The notes under the pieces were generated by a model that was given only the letters and a program-made list of their open reading frames with translations, was not told the origin of the DNA and did not search any database. Source: Massariosphaeria phaeospora (Eukaryota; Ascomycota; Dothideomycetes; Pleosporales). Taken from it: a DNA stretch of 64,000 nucleotides. Shown here in pieces: positions 1-10,980 of this stretch (positions are counted from its first letter, which is position 1; the number at the start of each line of letters is the position of its first letter). The stretch spans positions 1,488,001 through 1,552,000 of the forward strand of contig JAADJZ010000001.1 in assembly GCA_011032825.1 (NCBI GenBank), read 5' to 3'. The translations under genes and the position numbers were made by a program.

Positions 1-105
1 GTGGCATTGGCCGTCGACGGAGGAGAGCTTTTTGAGGACGGGGAAGCGGGCGTGGGTTCGGGCGTGGATTGCCGCGAGGAGGCTGTAGATTAGCGATTCG
101 GACAT
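1..105 (-). CDS. Partial gene at left edge, unknown product
   Basis: Reading leftward from an ATG at 105-103 gives 35 codons open to the window edge, beginning MSESLIYSLLAAIHARTHAR. No stop or splice donor is seen before the edge. The frame suggests the N-terminus of a gene lying mostly outside the window. I do not recognise the family, and with so few residues this could also be chance. Confidence 0.35.
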   Translation of the reverse strand, partial: MSESLIYSLLAAIHARTHARFPVLKKLSSVDGQCH

Positions 106-1221
106 TGTAAGTGATGAGGATTTAGGGGGGAAATATGTCGACGACTTGTAAGGGGAGATAGTACGGCAGCTCATGAAGGGTAGTACCAGTGACTAGATGT
201 GAAAGAGTGAACACAGCCATCAGTCACAGGTGTTCCTTTCTTGACGATAACTTGAATTCAGATAGTGTTGGCATATCGACTGGAGCCGATAGTTGAGTCT
301 GTGACCAGTTGTGGGATGTGAATAATCGAATGCTACAGCCCTGGCCAGCTGAGTCCTTCTCCGGGGCCCGATGCCTCGCCGGTTGATATCTGTTAAACAT
401 GAAAAACGAAGGCAAAAGACAATGCCACCTCTTCTGCATGCGGAGTAGGGGTCAAACCAAGCACGTGACCAGCTAGATGCAGGTGTCTTAGTAACCCTAG
501 TTGTGCATTCTAGAGTTTTGACTTTGGCAACGTTCGTTTTGAAGCGTACAGGAAGACGCGGCATGGGGACAGTAGGCCCTGAGGAGCTCGAATGAGAGCG
601 ATTCCGAAGGAGAAACCAAAATTGGGTTTACAGCTAGTCAGCACCGTGCGGTCAATGGTTCATCCACACCTTGCGCCTTGCTGGAGCCTCGCTCGCCGAC
701 ATCTGCACGCATTTCTGCGAACACTAGGCTGTCATTGGAAATATTTGACGACGAGAAATGCGGTCCGAAGTACAAGTGGTATCGTGTCATCGACGACGAA
801 GCGCTTCAAAGCATTCCTAGCGGACCAAGCGAAAAAAGGATTCCTCAAGCTGCTTAGTGAATCGGACGCGACAATGAAGAACCCCAAAGTGATTTCAGCA
901 GCGGGTCGTGGTGGTCGTGGTCAGAACATAGTACGGACGACTGAGTAAAGAGAACAGAGAAAAGAGATGGCCGAGGTGAGGGGTGAAGGCTTGGCTGATT
1001 ACGTCAGGGTTCATCTTGAACGGGATTAGCGAAAGCTTGGCGTCGGCTATCCCGGTCGATCTGCACGGCTTGGTCCATCTCATCCTGCTTCGACCCGACC
1101 TCAACCGTCTCCTCTCGGCGAGTAGATACTTGATCCATTCTCACGCACTGTCTCCAGCCGAAAATTGTAGCCGTCCGATATCCCACCGTGTTCCGCTGCA
1201 TCTTAAGCCGTTCCCTGTCCG
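106..1221. other. Intergenic, no supported gene
   Basis: Several short open frames occur here on both strands, but none shows a domain, a splice pattern or a convincing composition. The stretch probably holds the upstream regions of the left-edge gene and of the zinc-cluster regulator that starts at 1222. Confidence 0.5.
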
Positions 1222-2779
1222 ATGAACCGCGACGTTTCCACCTTTGCAATGACAGCCTTTCAAGTATGTTTCACCTGCAAAGCTCGGAAGAAGAAGTGCG
1301 ATAAGCGGATGCCGCGATGTAACTACTGCGAGCAGTTTGTCCCCCGGAAACCATAACCGTCCGAACAACGAGTACTAATCATACCCAGGAAGAACATAGA
1401 CTGCTGCTACAATTACGGTGGTGAGCTGGCACCGCTACCCAAGTCAGTTCATGGAGCCTTGGATTTCGCTGTCCCGCTCTTCTCTCTCAACAGCAGATAT
1501 GACTATGGTTACTACAAATCTTCAACAATACCATCAATGTTTGATTCTGTAGCACTCAACGCAACACTACCGCTAGAGGTAATCCGAGTCATCCAGTTGT
1601 CTCGTCAGTCGATTGACGAAATCGACACGCGTTATTTCAACGGTCTCCATCTATGGGTCCCATTTCTTTGCCCCCGCCGCTTCCGCAGAGACCTGACGAA
1701 TTTCCAATCGATCCCAACAGCAGAGTTTTCTTTAATTATTTTCTGCATGAGCTTAATCACCTATGATCCACGGCAATATAACCCACCACCGATTGGGCAT
1801 GACACGCTCTACTTCCACGCTAAGACGCTGTTTACTCAGCTTCAAGTATCGCGACGTCCGTCAATCCAACTAATACAAGCAGGGATCCTCATTGCTATCT
1901 ACGAGTATGCTCATGGGCGACCAGATTCAGCTCTTGCGTCTATCGATATCTGTGCTCGCATGGCGTACAAAGCAGGAATCCATCAGAAGCCCGAAAATCC
2001 AGGCTGGAATGAGGCATGGAATACATGGTGGGCGATCAGAATCTTCGAAAGGGTCTTCTACTGCGAAACAACATTGACGGACTTGCCATTAATATCTTCT
2101 CCCCCAGCTGAGGCGGAATTGCTTCCCTGTGAATCTCGCGACTTCGAAGGCGAAGAAAACCCGATATTAAGTTGCCAGGGTTTCCCCGTGAACCTTGTGG
2201 GAATCGGTTGTTTTGGTCGTGCAGCTCAAGCAACGTATCTCCTAGATCGGGTCATTCAGATGATTAAATGCACCGAACCCACCGATCTTAAATCTAGAAT
2301 CGTTGCCCTAGACCAGAAACTGCTGCGGCTACTTGCTACGACGATGGACAGATGCCATGACCATCGTCGAGGACATTGTGGCGCTGTGTGTATCTCGATC
2401 AGGTTGGGCAATCCCTTGGACCTGGTGAAAAGAGCTGACCACCTTGGCTAGAGCCCTGTTCATACTACATCAGCACGTCCTTCATCTGAATACAACACAC
2501 ATAGCATCTGAGTGCAGGCAACATTCGCAATCAGCACTGGATACCGTTACTCAAATGATACTAGACATTGCCCGGAATCATCACAGGATCCATGGCCCTG
2601 ATGTTGATGCAATCTCTCCTGTTTACAACTATATAGTTCGGCATACCTTGCAGTATCTATACGAGAAACGCTATCCAGACAGCGATGCGTGGTTTCAAGA
2701 GTCTGATACCCTACGACAATCCTTGGCGAAGTTGAATCGCCGCTGGCCTGTGGACCCTGGCATATCTTTCGAACTATGA
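1222..2779 (+). CDS. Zn2Cys6 transcription factor
   Basis: Three exons are proposed: 1222-1338, 1393-2402 and 2452-2779, giving about 484 residues. The N-terminus carries a binuclear zinc cluster with cysteines at about residues 16, 19, 26, 33, 36 and 43. The last cysteine lies beyond the first intron, so the DNA-binding domain is split by it. The 49-nt second intron joins Arg codon halves and restores a frame that otherwise stops at 2449-2451. The remainder resembles the fungal-specific middle homology region (aromatic-rich helices, a YEYAHGRPDSA-type segment). It probably binds CGG-type sites in the nucleus. It stands at the left flank of the polyketide cluster and may regulate it or mark its border. 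The family call is firm; the role is inference. Confidence 0.8.
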
Positions 2780-2904
2780 TAGTTGCATTCGTTTCAAGGA
2801 AGGTTGTGAGATAGAATGTAGCACCGGCCGTCCATCAATCTGATCGCTAATTGAGCTAATAGCCGGCTCTTGTCTTACGTTCAGAGGTTTCACACACGGC
2901 CATC

Positions 2905-4863
2905 TCAGTCTTCCCCGTTGATTGTCTGTCCGTGGCGTCTTCGCGAGAACCGTAGAGGTACATCTGATTTCAGTTCCAGCGCAAGTGTAATTCCCACATC
3001 GAGATTCAGCTTCACTGCAGCTTTTTGTCTTGCGTCTAACCAGTGATCTCTACCTTCTCCCTTAGTAACCAGTTCAACGCTGCATTCCCTCATCACGCAT
3101 GCAAGCACAGCGCAAAGCTCGGTTTGCGCAAATCTTTTGCCAATACATGCTCTGGCCCCGTCAGAGAAAGGAATGTAACTCCCAGGTTTCCATCCACTTG
3201 TTGATAAAGATTTTAGTTCGCCGTCGCTCCGAAGAGCGTCCTCGGTCGTAGTGTTGCCGGAGTTTTGGAGCCATCGCCAAGGGTTCCAACTTGAGACCGC
3301 GTACGGTTCCGGCTCGCCTTCAATTCTCTTCTCGGCATTTGGCCAGTACTTTGGGTTCCTATGGACAGCAGACGTGTCGGCAATGACCAGTGTATGCGGT
3401 GGAATCATAGTCGTCACTGTATCACCCTCAGGCGTTTCAAGAAGCAAAGGCGCCGCTTCAGCCGAAGTGGTTTTAGGAATCCATGGTAAAACTCCAAAGC
3501 ATCTCAATGTCTCTGCGATGACAGCTCCGACATGGGAGTTCAGGAATGCGGGAAAGTCTTCTGAGTGTGTCCAAGTTGAGGGTTCGCGGGCCTTGAAAAA
3601 TTCATCGATAGAAGCTTGAAGTTTACTTTGGATAGACGGATGGATGGCGAGCAGTATAAAGATGAAGTGGAGCGTATTCGAGCTGGTGTGAAAGCCGCCG
3701 AGTACAAAGACCCATATGTTGCCAAGGATTGCCTCATGCTCAAGAGGTTCATCAGGGTCTATAGACGCAGAGTAAAGTGAGTCTGTAGGAAGCTGGAAGT
3801 TAGTTGTGGCTAAAATCTTCTAGTTGACAACGAAACGAAAGATTCAAACACGTACCGAGAAGGTTGGGTGTCTTAGGCACTTTGCCTCTTTCTCGTTCTC
3901 TTCTCTTCTCTTCGATCATGTCCTCCATATATGCTGCCCACTCTTCGTTACTGATATTTGCGGTTTTGTGCATCTTGAATGGAGAGTTTTTCAAGATAGC
4001 CTTCGGAGTTAAAAAGGTAATCCCCATGTTTTCGGCCGACTGTGCGAAGGATTCCCAATAACTTATCCGTCCCATGTGTGGCTTATGCTCCTTTAGTATC
4101 ATCTCGCCTTCTTCGCTGACGGATATCCCGAAGCATACCTGGCTGACTACGGCGAACGTAACCAGCTCAAGCTCCTTCTTGACCCTTCCAGGCATTTCCT
4201 CGCTTCCTACTAACCTCCTGACGAGTATATCGGCTTTTGCAATGCTCTCAGACCACACGTGTTCGAACATGGCGTGACTGAAACATCCGGTAGTGATCTT
4301 GCGGTATCGGCGCGCCTGTTCTCCTTCAGATGCGGTCACTGTCGGACCATGTACATTGAGGACACTCAGCTCCTCGGTCGGCTTTACAATATCACTGCGA
4401 CGACGTATCATATCTTGAACCGCTACTGGAGAAGAGGTCCAAAGAGCAAGCTTGAAGGGTGACACCACGAGGATTGTCGATGACTGATGATAAGCAAAAG
4501 GTGCGAAGCCATGGCGCCAGATTCTATCATACACCGAAACCCTGATTCTCTTAGAACCCTGGACATGAAACAATTTTCTCGTACTTACGGTAGCCATGAT
4601 TTTGTCATCCAGTCCGGCAGTCGATCTAGCAGTGGCAAGAGCAGCTTCTGGGACCCTAACCAAAACTTGTTCGATATGTGCACACTGGCGAGACATCAGA
4701 AGCGCTTCCAGTTGACTTTCTCGGCGACATTGATGACTTACGGCGCAATTGTGTATCTCACCCCAGTCTTTCTCGCGGTTTTGACATTCTGGTAAAGCGA
4801 CAAACAGGCGAAGAGAAAGTAGGATGCGCAAATCGCAATGCTAGTTTTGATAACAAGATCCAT
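2905..4863 (-). CDS. Cytochrome P450 monooxygenase (P450-1)
   Basis: A multi-exon gene of about 575 residues. The first exon starts at ATG 4863-4861 with a hydrophobic membrane anchor (MDLVIKTSIAICASYFLFA). Two short introns with GTAAGT donors follow. A third intron near 3790-3855 joins PNLL to DSLYSASIDPDE. The family core VVSPFKLALWTSS is present, then ETLR (ExxR, K-helix) and the haem loop FSDGARACIGKRFAQ with Cys ligand and the usual Arg. The I-helix reads GGFHTSS, so the usual acidic residue before Thr is His. It is likely an ER-bound oxygenase acting on the cluster product. A TATA-like ATATAAAAGG and a CCGG palindrome lie just upstream. The next gene is a 7TM protein on the same strand. 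Confidence 0.85.
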
Positions 4864-4910
4864 AGTGAGATCCGTCGATTGAAGGTCGTGGAAACAGCGG
4901 GGGTGCTCGT

Positions 4911-4939
4911 CCTTTTATATGCTGTGCCGGACAATCCGG
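4911..4939 (-). promoter_or_regulatory. P450-1 promoter: TATA box and CCGG palindrome
   Basis: On the minus strand ATATAAAAGG at 4920-4911 forms a TATA box about 50 bp before the P450-1 ATG. Directly upstream lies CCGGACAATCCGG (4927-4939), a perfect 5-3-5 inverted repeat, and a further CGCCGG follows. CCG/CGG repeats are typical targets of Zn2Cys6 dimers. Which regulator binds is not known. Confidence 0.4.
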
Positions 4940-5183
4940 CGTAGCGCCGGAAAGCTGGCAAAACAAGAAATTACTAATTGATCACAAGTGGCACGAACCG
5001 CCCATCTAGACATTAGACAGCGAAACCGACGGCATTTTGTTGCGCAGTCGAAGTACCTGCTTCTTCATATACGCGCAAAATTTCTACCAATGGGCCCATC
5101 GAACAGATTTATTGTTATATTCAAACAGGTTGTTTCTCAACAACTCAATGCCTCCCACACCCTCCCTAAATCGACTTCAAACA

Positions 5184-6474
5184 CTAAACTTGGGACACCT
5201 CTCTCTTCACGCGAATCTCCATTAGGTCAATCTGATCCGAGTGGATGCTATTAGGACCGTGTCCCGCGCTCACCCCGCTATTCCAGCCCATTTTAGCACT
5301 GTCTAAACCACCACTATACCCAGACTCTGAGATCTTGCTCTGGCCTCGGGTGGAGCGCATCGATGATAGTAAGTTTCGCAAGTAGGAGAGTCCGAGCTGG
5401 GAAGCCACGGCCTTGCGCCAGATCGGGGAAAGAACCGGCATAGTAATACAGACAATGCCAACGTTCAGTTCCACGGTCAGCCAGATAACCTCATCTGCGA
5501 CAGTCCAAGGCTGATCAAACTCCTTAGAAGTTCTGACGACAATGATCTCACGGACGATTGTGGTCACAAGGATGCTAAATTTTCTTAGTACTCTTAAACC
5601 AGATCGAAGAGTTTGACGTACAAGAATCCAGTACTGAAGACAAGCAGAAGTCCAATCTTCTGTGCCTTTGCAAGCTGGAGCTGCATAACCAGTGGGAGAG
5701 GCATGATCACAATGATCAGATCCGTCAAGATGTTTACTGCCCCCACGGCCATTTTGATCTGAGTGATATCTATGCAGTCATAATGTAGCGGGTCGAAGTG
5801 CCAGTTATAGTACACTGGCTTGCAATCAAAAGCGTAGATGAAGAAGAATGCGGTGCAGTACGCAAACGTGATGAACATCATGAAGTAGCATAGCCAGCGG
5901 AAATTTCGTCTTATGTGGAACACTTTGACGTAGAGGATAAGAATGGAAAACTTGGCAAACATGATGCCTGCCAAGTACACCATATCCATTATGAATTGGC
6001 ACTAAATCACTGATTAGATAGATATAAATTTTCGCACAGTGATTCAAACTTACGTTCCGAATCGACGCAAAGTTTGAGGGCGGAACATCCCACACATGTC
6101 GGCCAAGTCCCCAGATGTAGACCGCCATGCAATTAATCACGGTTCGTGCAACTGCAGTGATCTGGCGCCTGTTAGAGTGACTTTCAAGTGAGAGGATGAT
6201 GAAGTATTACCAGTGCACCAATCGCGAAATAGTCTCCCCAGTCAAATCCTTTTGTGATAAACATCTTTGTGTAAACTCTCGCTACGATGGCAAATAGCGT
6301 GAGCAACGTCATAGTAATGCTGACGCTGACCATTTCAATGCCTCTGGATGGGGGGTCAATAAAATTTGGCGTAACGCCCGGTGGCGCGCCTGCAAGTGCC
6401 AGATCTGGTTTCTCATCTGCTCTAGAGATGAGGTGATACAAGTCACGACCAGTGAATAGCGGTTCCATGGTCAT
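5184..6474 (-). CDS. PTH11-like seven-transmembrane (fungal rhodopsin-type) protein
   Basis: A four- to five-exon gene starting at ATG 6474 or, in the same frame, 6468 (MTMEPLFTGRDLYHL). The translated exons give an extracellular N-tail, then hydrophobic segments: VSVSITMTLLTLFAIVAR, an INCMAVYIWGLGRHVWDV loop, YLAGIMFAKFSILILYVKVF, WLCYFMMFITFAYCTAFFF, NILTDLIIVIMPLPLVMQL and later helices. A cytosolic Ser/Gly-rich tail follows. The DWGDYF, GLGRH and CKP/DxxLPLPLV-like motifs are those of the large fungal integral-membrane family that includes PTH11-type receptors. No CFEM domain is visible. Such genes often sit in secondary-metabolite clusters, where their role is unclear. Exon borders near 5580, 5990-6050 and 6160-6200 are approximate. 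Confidence 0.75.
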
Positions 6475-7240
6475 CGATCCCGAGTAGGTACTGGAAGCAC
6501 TGAGGCGATGGTGCAATAGAAGATAGCGGCAGAATGATTTGTGAACGCCTTGCAAGAAAAAGACTAGCCGGGTTGGAGAGAGATTGATGTCTCCTGTGTG
6601 AGGCGGAATGAGTCTTTGACGAAAGACTGCAATCTAAGAGACAGTGGGCTCAGCTCGAGGATAAGAGTGGAGCACCTCAGATCCAAGATCATATGTGATA
6701 GATGGTGTGATACAACGTCGACCTCGTAGGATCAGATCGAAACCCCGCCGCCAGAGGCTTGACGTTGAACACGACAAACCGGATCGTGCAAGCCCGGCCG
6801 GAGTCCGAAGAGCGCCATTGTAATGCAGTGAGATCGAGCACATATAAACGTATGGGTTGCACAACATGGATGGAGTCGAACGTTGGTTCGTTTTCGCTTC
6901 GGGGGAGGCGCGCTAGACTGACGCCCGCGTCTAACGTGCAGCGAACACGGGAGCGTCCGGAGCCCACCGTTCGGGAGCCCGCCTTCCGAAGCCTAACGCA
7001 AACTCATTTTATATTGATCCAGATTAGTGAGCATGTGCAAGTTGGTGCGGGGTCACAGACCACTTCGGCCATAGCATTGACCAGACTTCGCCGAAGTCAT
7101 GCCAGGGGAACAGGTCGGTCATTCGAGAGCCTTGCAATCGGCCAACAGCAACTATCTACAACCAAATCTACCTTTACTACACTCCTAAAAAGGTCAACCT
7201 CTAGGATCACGCTACAAGTGTTAGTTCCTCGGTCTCAAGC
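6475..7240. promoter_or_regulatory. Divergent promoter between 7TM gene and GST
   Basis: A 766-bp gap between the minus-strand 7TM gene and the plus-strand GST. It is G+C-rich and full of CGG/CCG triplets around 6720-6990, including CCGGAGTCCGA at 6798-6808, a motif that recurs in other promoters of the cluster. Open frames here on both strands are not convincing genes. Confidence 0.4.
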
Positions 7241-8164
7241 ATGCCTTCCTCCAACCTCAAGCCTGTTACTGTGTACTGGCGGCGTAAGTTTTGACATTCC
7301 AAGCTTATCGTCGGCCTCACCATTCTACTAGATGGTTGTATCCTTATGAATCTTCTACTAACTTGAGCATACTAGCCCAAGTGCCAAACCCGTCGAAGGT
7401 CTTTCTCTCTGCTGTGTCTCGACAAGAGATGCTTACGTATGTTAGGTCATCATCATCTTAGAAGAGTTGGGAGTGCCATACCAAGGCGTATTCGTCGAGC
7501 ACGGTGATCTCAAAACGCCCAAGTTCGAGGTGGTTAACCCCAATGGACGTGTTCCAGGTAAGTGTGTTCTATCTGCGTTCAACATTAGTTCAGATACCCA
7601 GGTATCCGGCAGTCTCGGGACGCACGTCAGCATTTTGTGTCAATTCTCTGACTTAAATCTCTAGCAATCCACGACCCGAATACAGATGTGACTCTGTGGG
7701 AGTCCGGTGCCATCGTCACTTATCTTATCGATCAGTATGATACGGAAAAGTCGCTTACGTACGATACTTTGAAGGAGAAGTATCAGTTACTTCAGTGGCA
7801 GCACTTCCAATCGACTGGTCATGGACCGTATCTCGGCCAGGCCGCCTGGTTCTTGTTGTTTCATCACGAGCCACTCGAATCGGCCAAGGTGCGCTACATC
7901 AAGGAGACGCAGCGTGTGATAAAGGTGCTGGATACGTGGCTGGAGGGAAAGGAATTCCTTGTCGGCGATAAGTGCACCTACGCGGATTTGAGCTTCGTTA
8001 CATGGAATGCAGCGATCGGGTTCTTCATGAACGGGCGTCCCAAACAGGAGTGGGACCCTGAGAACCAGTTTCCCAATTTCTCGAGGTGGCAGAATTCGAT
8101 GCTAGCTAGACCATCCGTTAGGAAGGCAACTTCATTGGCCAAGGAAGAGGACGTACACAGTTAG
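7241..8164 (+). CDS. Glutathione S-transferase, URE2-like
   Basis: Four exons (7241-7283, 7376-7398, 7446-7557, 7665-8164) sum to 678 nt, 225 residues, with phases that match. The N-terminal thioredoxin-like domain shows KVIIILEELGVPY, then NPNGRVPAIHDPNTD across the last intron and LWESGAIVTYLIDQYD, which contains the E-S-G glutathione-binding turn. The C-terminal all-helical domain contains FLVGDKCTYADLSFVTW, the N-capping box region of GSTs. It probably conjugates or isomerises electrophiles in the cytosol. Within this cluster it may process an epoxide or quinone made by the P450s, or protect the cell. The second exon is only 23 nt, and the first two introns are needed to obtain the family N-terminus. 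Confidence 0.85.
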
Positions 8165-8532
8165 ACGAAAGGAAGATAGTCGCGGAATGCCAGTAGATAG
8201 GCCTTTCGGTCTTCGAACTCCCGTGGCGCTCCTCAAATAAACTCGGATTTCTACTATGATGAACCTCCTTAACAAGTTGCGGGAAAGTAGTAGCCTTAGT
8301 TAACTAACTTCTTGTAAGTGACTGCGCGCTGTCAATTCAGTGAAATATACAGACCATGTTATAGAATTACCAAACCGAACAACTTTACTCATATATTCTT
8401 CAACAGGGGTAAGACTTCAATCGAACGTATATAAGTAAAACATCCTCCATTGTAAGTTAGATACGAACTATGATAAAACAGAAAGTTCCACACCTAGACT
8501 CCACACTACGGAGTTCGCCCAACTTTGTCTAT
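8165..8532. other. Convergent intergenic region
   Basis: A 368-bp A+T-rich gap between the 3' ends of the GST and the next P450. It should hold both transcript ends. I see no gene or repeat in it. Confidence 0.5.
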
Positions 8533-10103
8533 CTATGCCTTGCTAATCTCGACCATCAGAGGTTGCTTCTCCCATGTCCAATAAATCTTTTGAGAAGTCC
8601 AGTCTCTCAATTTATGTCCAGAGGGTACCTTGACATCGTAGCTATAGAAAAAAAGCGCCAGGAGTAGTCGCATCTCAAGCCACGCCAAAGGCTGTCCTAG
8701 ACAGTTGTGGGCGCCCATGGAAAACGGTCGAAAAGCCGACAAATCGTTGTGGAAAAGGGGAGAGTCACTCCTGGTTTCGTGATTGTTGACTCTAGCGATG
8801 AACCGCTCGGGTTCGAAGATTTCGGGCGCAGAGAAATACTCGCTGGACTTGAACATAGAGTAACAAGAGACTGACACGGTGGTGCCGGGAGGCATGACAT
8901 GTCCCGCGATGGTGATTGCTTCCGGCACGACACGGCGCAACATATCCGGGATTGGAGGACACATGCGAAGCGTTTCGTTAATTACCGCATTCAGGTATGG
9001 CAAGCTAGCCACACTAGTTGCGTTTATATCTGATTTAGACGCAAACTTGCCACGAACTTCCTCAGTTATCTTTGCAAGCTTAGTCCGGTCAGCGAGGAGA
9101 TAGTGGAGTGCACCAGAGAATATAGTAGTCAGCGTCTCCGAGCCGCCGATCAAGATGGCAAGAACGTTCTGCTCAATTTCGGCGTCGGAGAGTTTATCCT
9201 CAGGACTAGCTTTGCTGTTGTAATCGATGATATGAGCCATGAGGTCTGGGTGATTGACCGTTTGCAATTGGATGCGAGCCCGGAGGCGCTGTCGACCGTC
9301 CTCGAACACATTCTCCAACATTTGGAAGGCTGACTTTGGAGTGATTTTGGCGACTAAAGTGTTGAGCCAGCTGTAATAGCCAATACTGGCGCCAATCAGA
9401 ACAGCCTGGAAATGCAATAGAATGCTCATGAATGCGTGTCCAGTGCCTGTTTCTAGACACTGATATGACTTCGACCAGGAGAGCTCGCCGATGATGTCGA
9501 ATGTCGTGAAGTTGGCCCATTTCACAAAATCCACCACGGCTGATCCCTTGCCCTGGGTGATACGCTCATCAAAACGTGACATGAGCTTCTCGACATAGAA
9601 ACGAACTATGGGTTCATACTCTCTTGTTCTCGCCTCGGAGTAAGCTGGCGTCAAAGCTTTGCGAAACCGGGCATGGTCGGTAGCGCGAGCAGAAATGACA
9701 TTGAACGCCTCTACACCTGGTGGTCGAGCTCCCCATTGCGGCGGACGCAACAAATCTTTCCGATTGAAGATATCTTTCCAGGCGCGAGAATCGTTGAAAG
9801 ATATTTCGTCTGCGGAGACGCGAATAACTTTTGAATCGTATTCGTCGTGGAGTTGCTTCACACGAAAGGGAAACCGTCCTGTGTTCATAGAAACGAGATA
9901 TGGAATCCTGGATAGAACCCATAGTTTGGGACCAGGATAGCTGGCTAGAGAGTGGAATTTGAGGTTATAGAACGCTTTCGTCATGAGATACTGTGGGAGG
10001 ATGTAAGCAACTGCTCACTGGGGGCGAGGCGTGAGATGGCTTGCGCATCATGTGATCAACTTACCAAGGTGAAAGCAATGACTATTTGCAATAATAAAGC
10101 CAT
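8533..10103 (-). CDS. Cytochrome P450 monooxygenase (P450-2, trichodiene-pathway-like family)
   Basis: Two exons. A short first exon from ATG 10103-10101 encodes the anchor MALLLQIVIAFTL; a GTAAGT intron ends at a CAG just before YLMTKAFYNLKF. The total is about 498 residues. Motifs: the proline hinge ASYPGPKLW, I-helix GGSET, K-helix ETLR, PERF, and the haem loop FSMGAHNCLGQPLAW, where the usual Arg before Asn-Cys is His. The overall pattern resembles isotrichodermin C-15 hydroxylase-type P450s (CYP65 clan), a resemblance judged by eye. It is similar along its length to P450-4 at 14.3 kb, so the two are probably paralogues. It likely acts at the ER on a lipophilic cluster intermediate. Confidence 0.85.
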
Positions 10104-10980
10104 AGTGATAGATTATGCTGATGGTAGAGTGTTTCCTGTGGGTGTTCAGGAACGAAGGGAGATGGAACAGGCTACGTATCGGTTTGTAGGTGGCGGCTTT
10201 TCGGTGTGTTCAGAACTGTGCCGCACCCTTGCAGCACAGCATGGAGACCGGTGGGCCGGATAGGATATGCGGATTCTTTCCGCGCTCCGGCCCTACGGCT
10301 CACGGATTATCCAGGGTGCGACGTTGGTTGGTAATCGGCGGATGTCTCACCCCGCATAGGTATGGGATACGTCGCTTATCGGCAAATCAGGCCATCCACT
10401 CCGCAGCCAAGGCCGATGTCTATGCTGACCACCCATCCCGATCAATCTGGACGCATCCCTGGCAACCCTGGCAATCCTACCAATTACCTGTCGCTGCTCA
10501 GCTATACAAAACGCAAACAAACTTGGAAGATAACCGTTGGAATCCGCACCTGCATGAATACGCGTCCAATAGTAAGGCATTAGGGCCCACGGCGAAATTA
10601 CTCAAAGCAACTAGTAAGCTCCTGGATGGCTGGAGACGACTCCTAAACTAAACCACGTCCTTACGACCATGCGCGACACGACCCAAACCTCTTCTATCTC
10701 ATGCAAGCCACTCAACTCGTGCTTGGACTCCGCCAGCTCGTATGAAAGCTGTCTCGGACTTGGACAACTTGACGGCACAGTTTGCTGTCTACACACAACC
10801 AATGAAGTTATTTTCCACTCTCTAACGAAGAGTTGTAGCAGAGTGGCGCCCTATCGATAATATTCAACTTGAAAACTTATGACTATGACTAGGTAAGCTG
10901 GTATACTGAAAGTACATAAACGTTCTCTTTCGGCTTCTCTCACTTCATTAGAGACTTTCTAGTTGTTCAAGGAAGCCATC
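10104..10980. promoter_or_regulatory. Divergent promoter of P450-2 and P450-3
   Basis: An 877-bp gap between two divergently transcribed P450 genes. It contains CGG-rich blocks near 10247-10320 and GGACTCCG at 10725-10732, the reverse complement of the CGGAGTCC motif seen upstream of the GST. Open frames of up to about 150 codons here lack domains and are probably chance. Confidence 0.4.

Noticed and set aside
592..948. 118-codon open frame on the plus strand
   Set aside because: No domain, no promoter or splice support, and a composition (many Arg, Ser, Thr) like random frames in this region.
6759..7331. 190-codon plus-strand frame before the GST
   Set aside because: It overlaps the GST first exon in another frame, is Arg/Ser/Thr-rich and has no recognisable domain.
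10190..10651. 153-codon frame between two divergent P450s
   Set aside because: It lies in a shared promoter, has no domain and no intron evidence.
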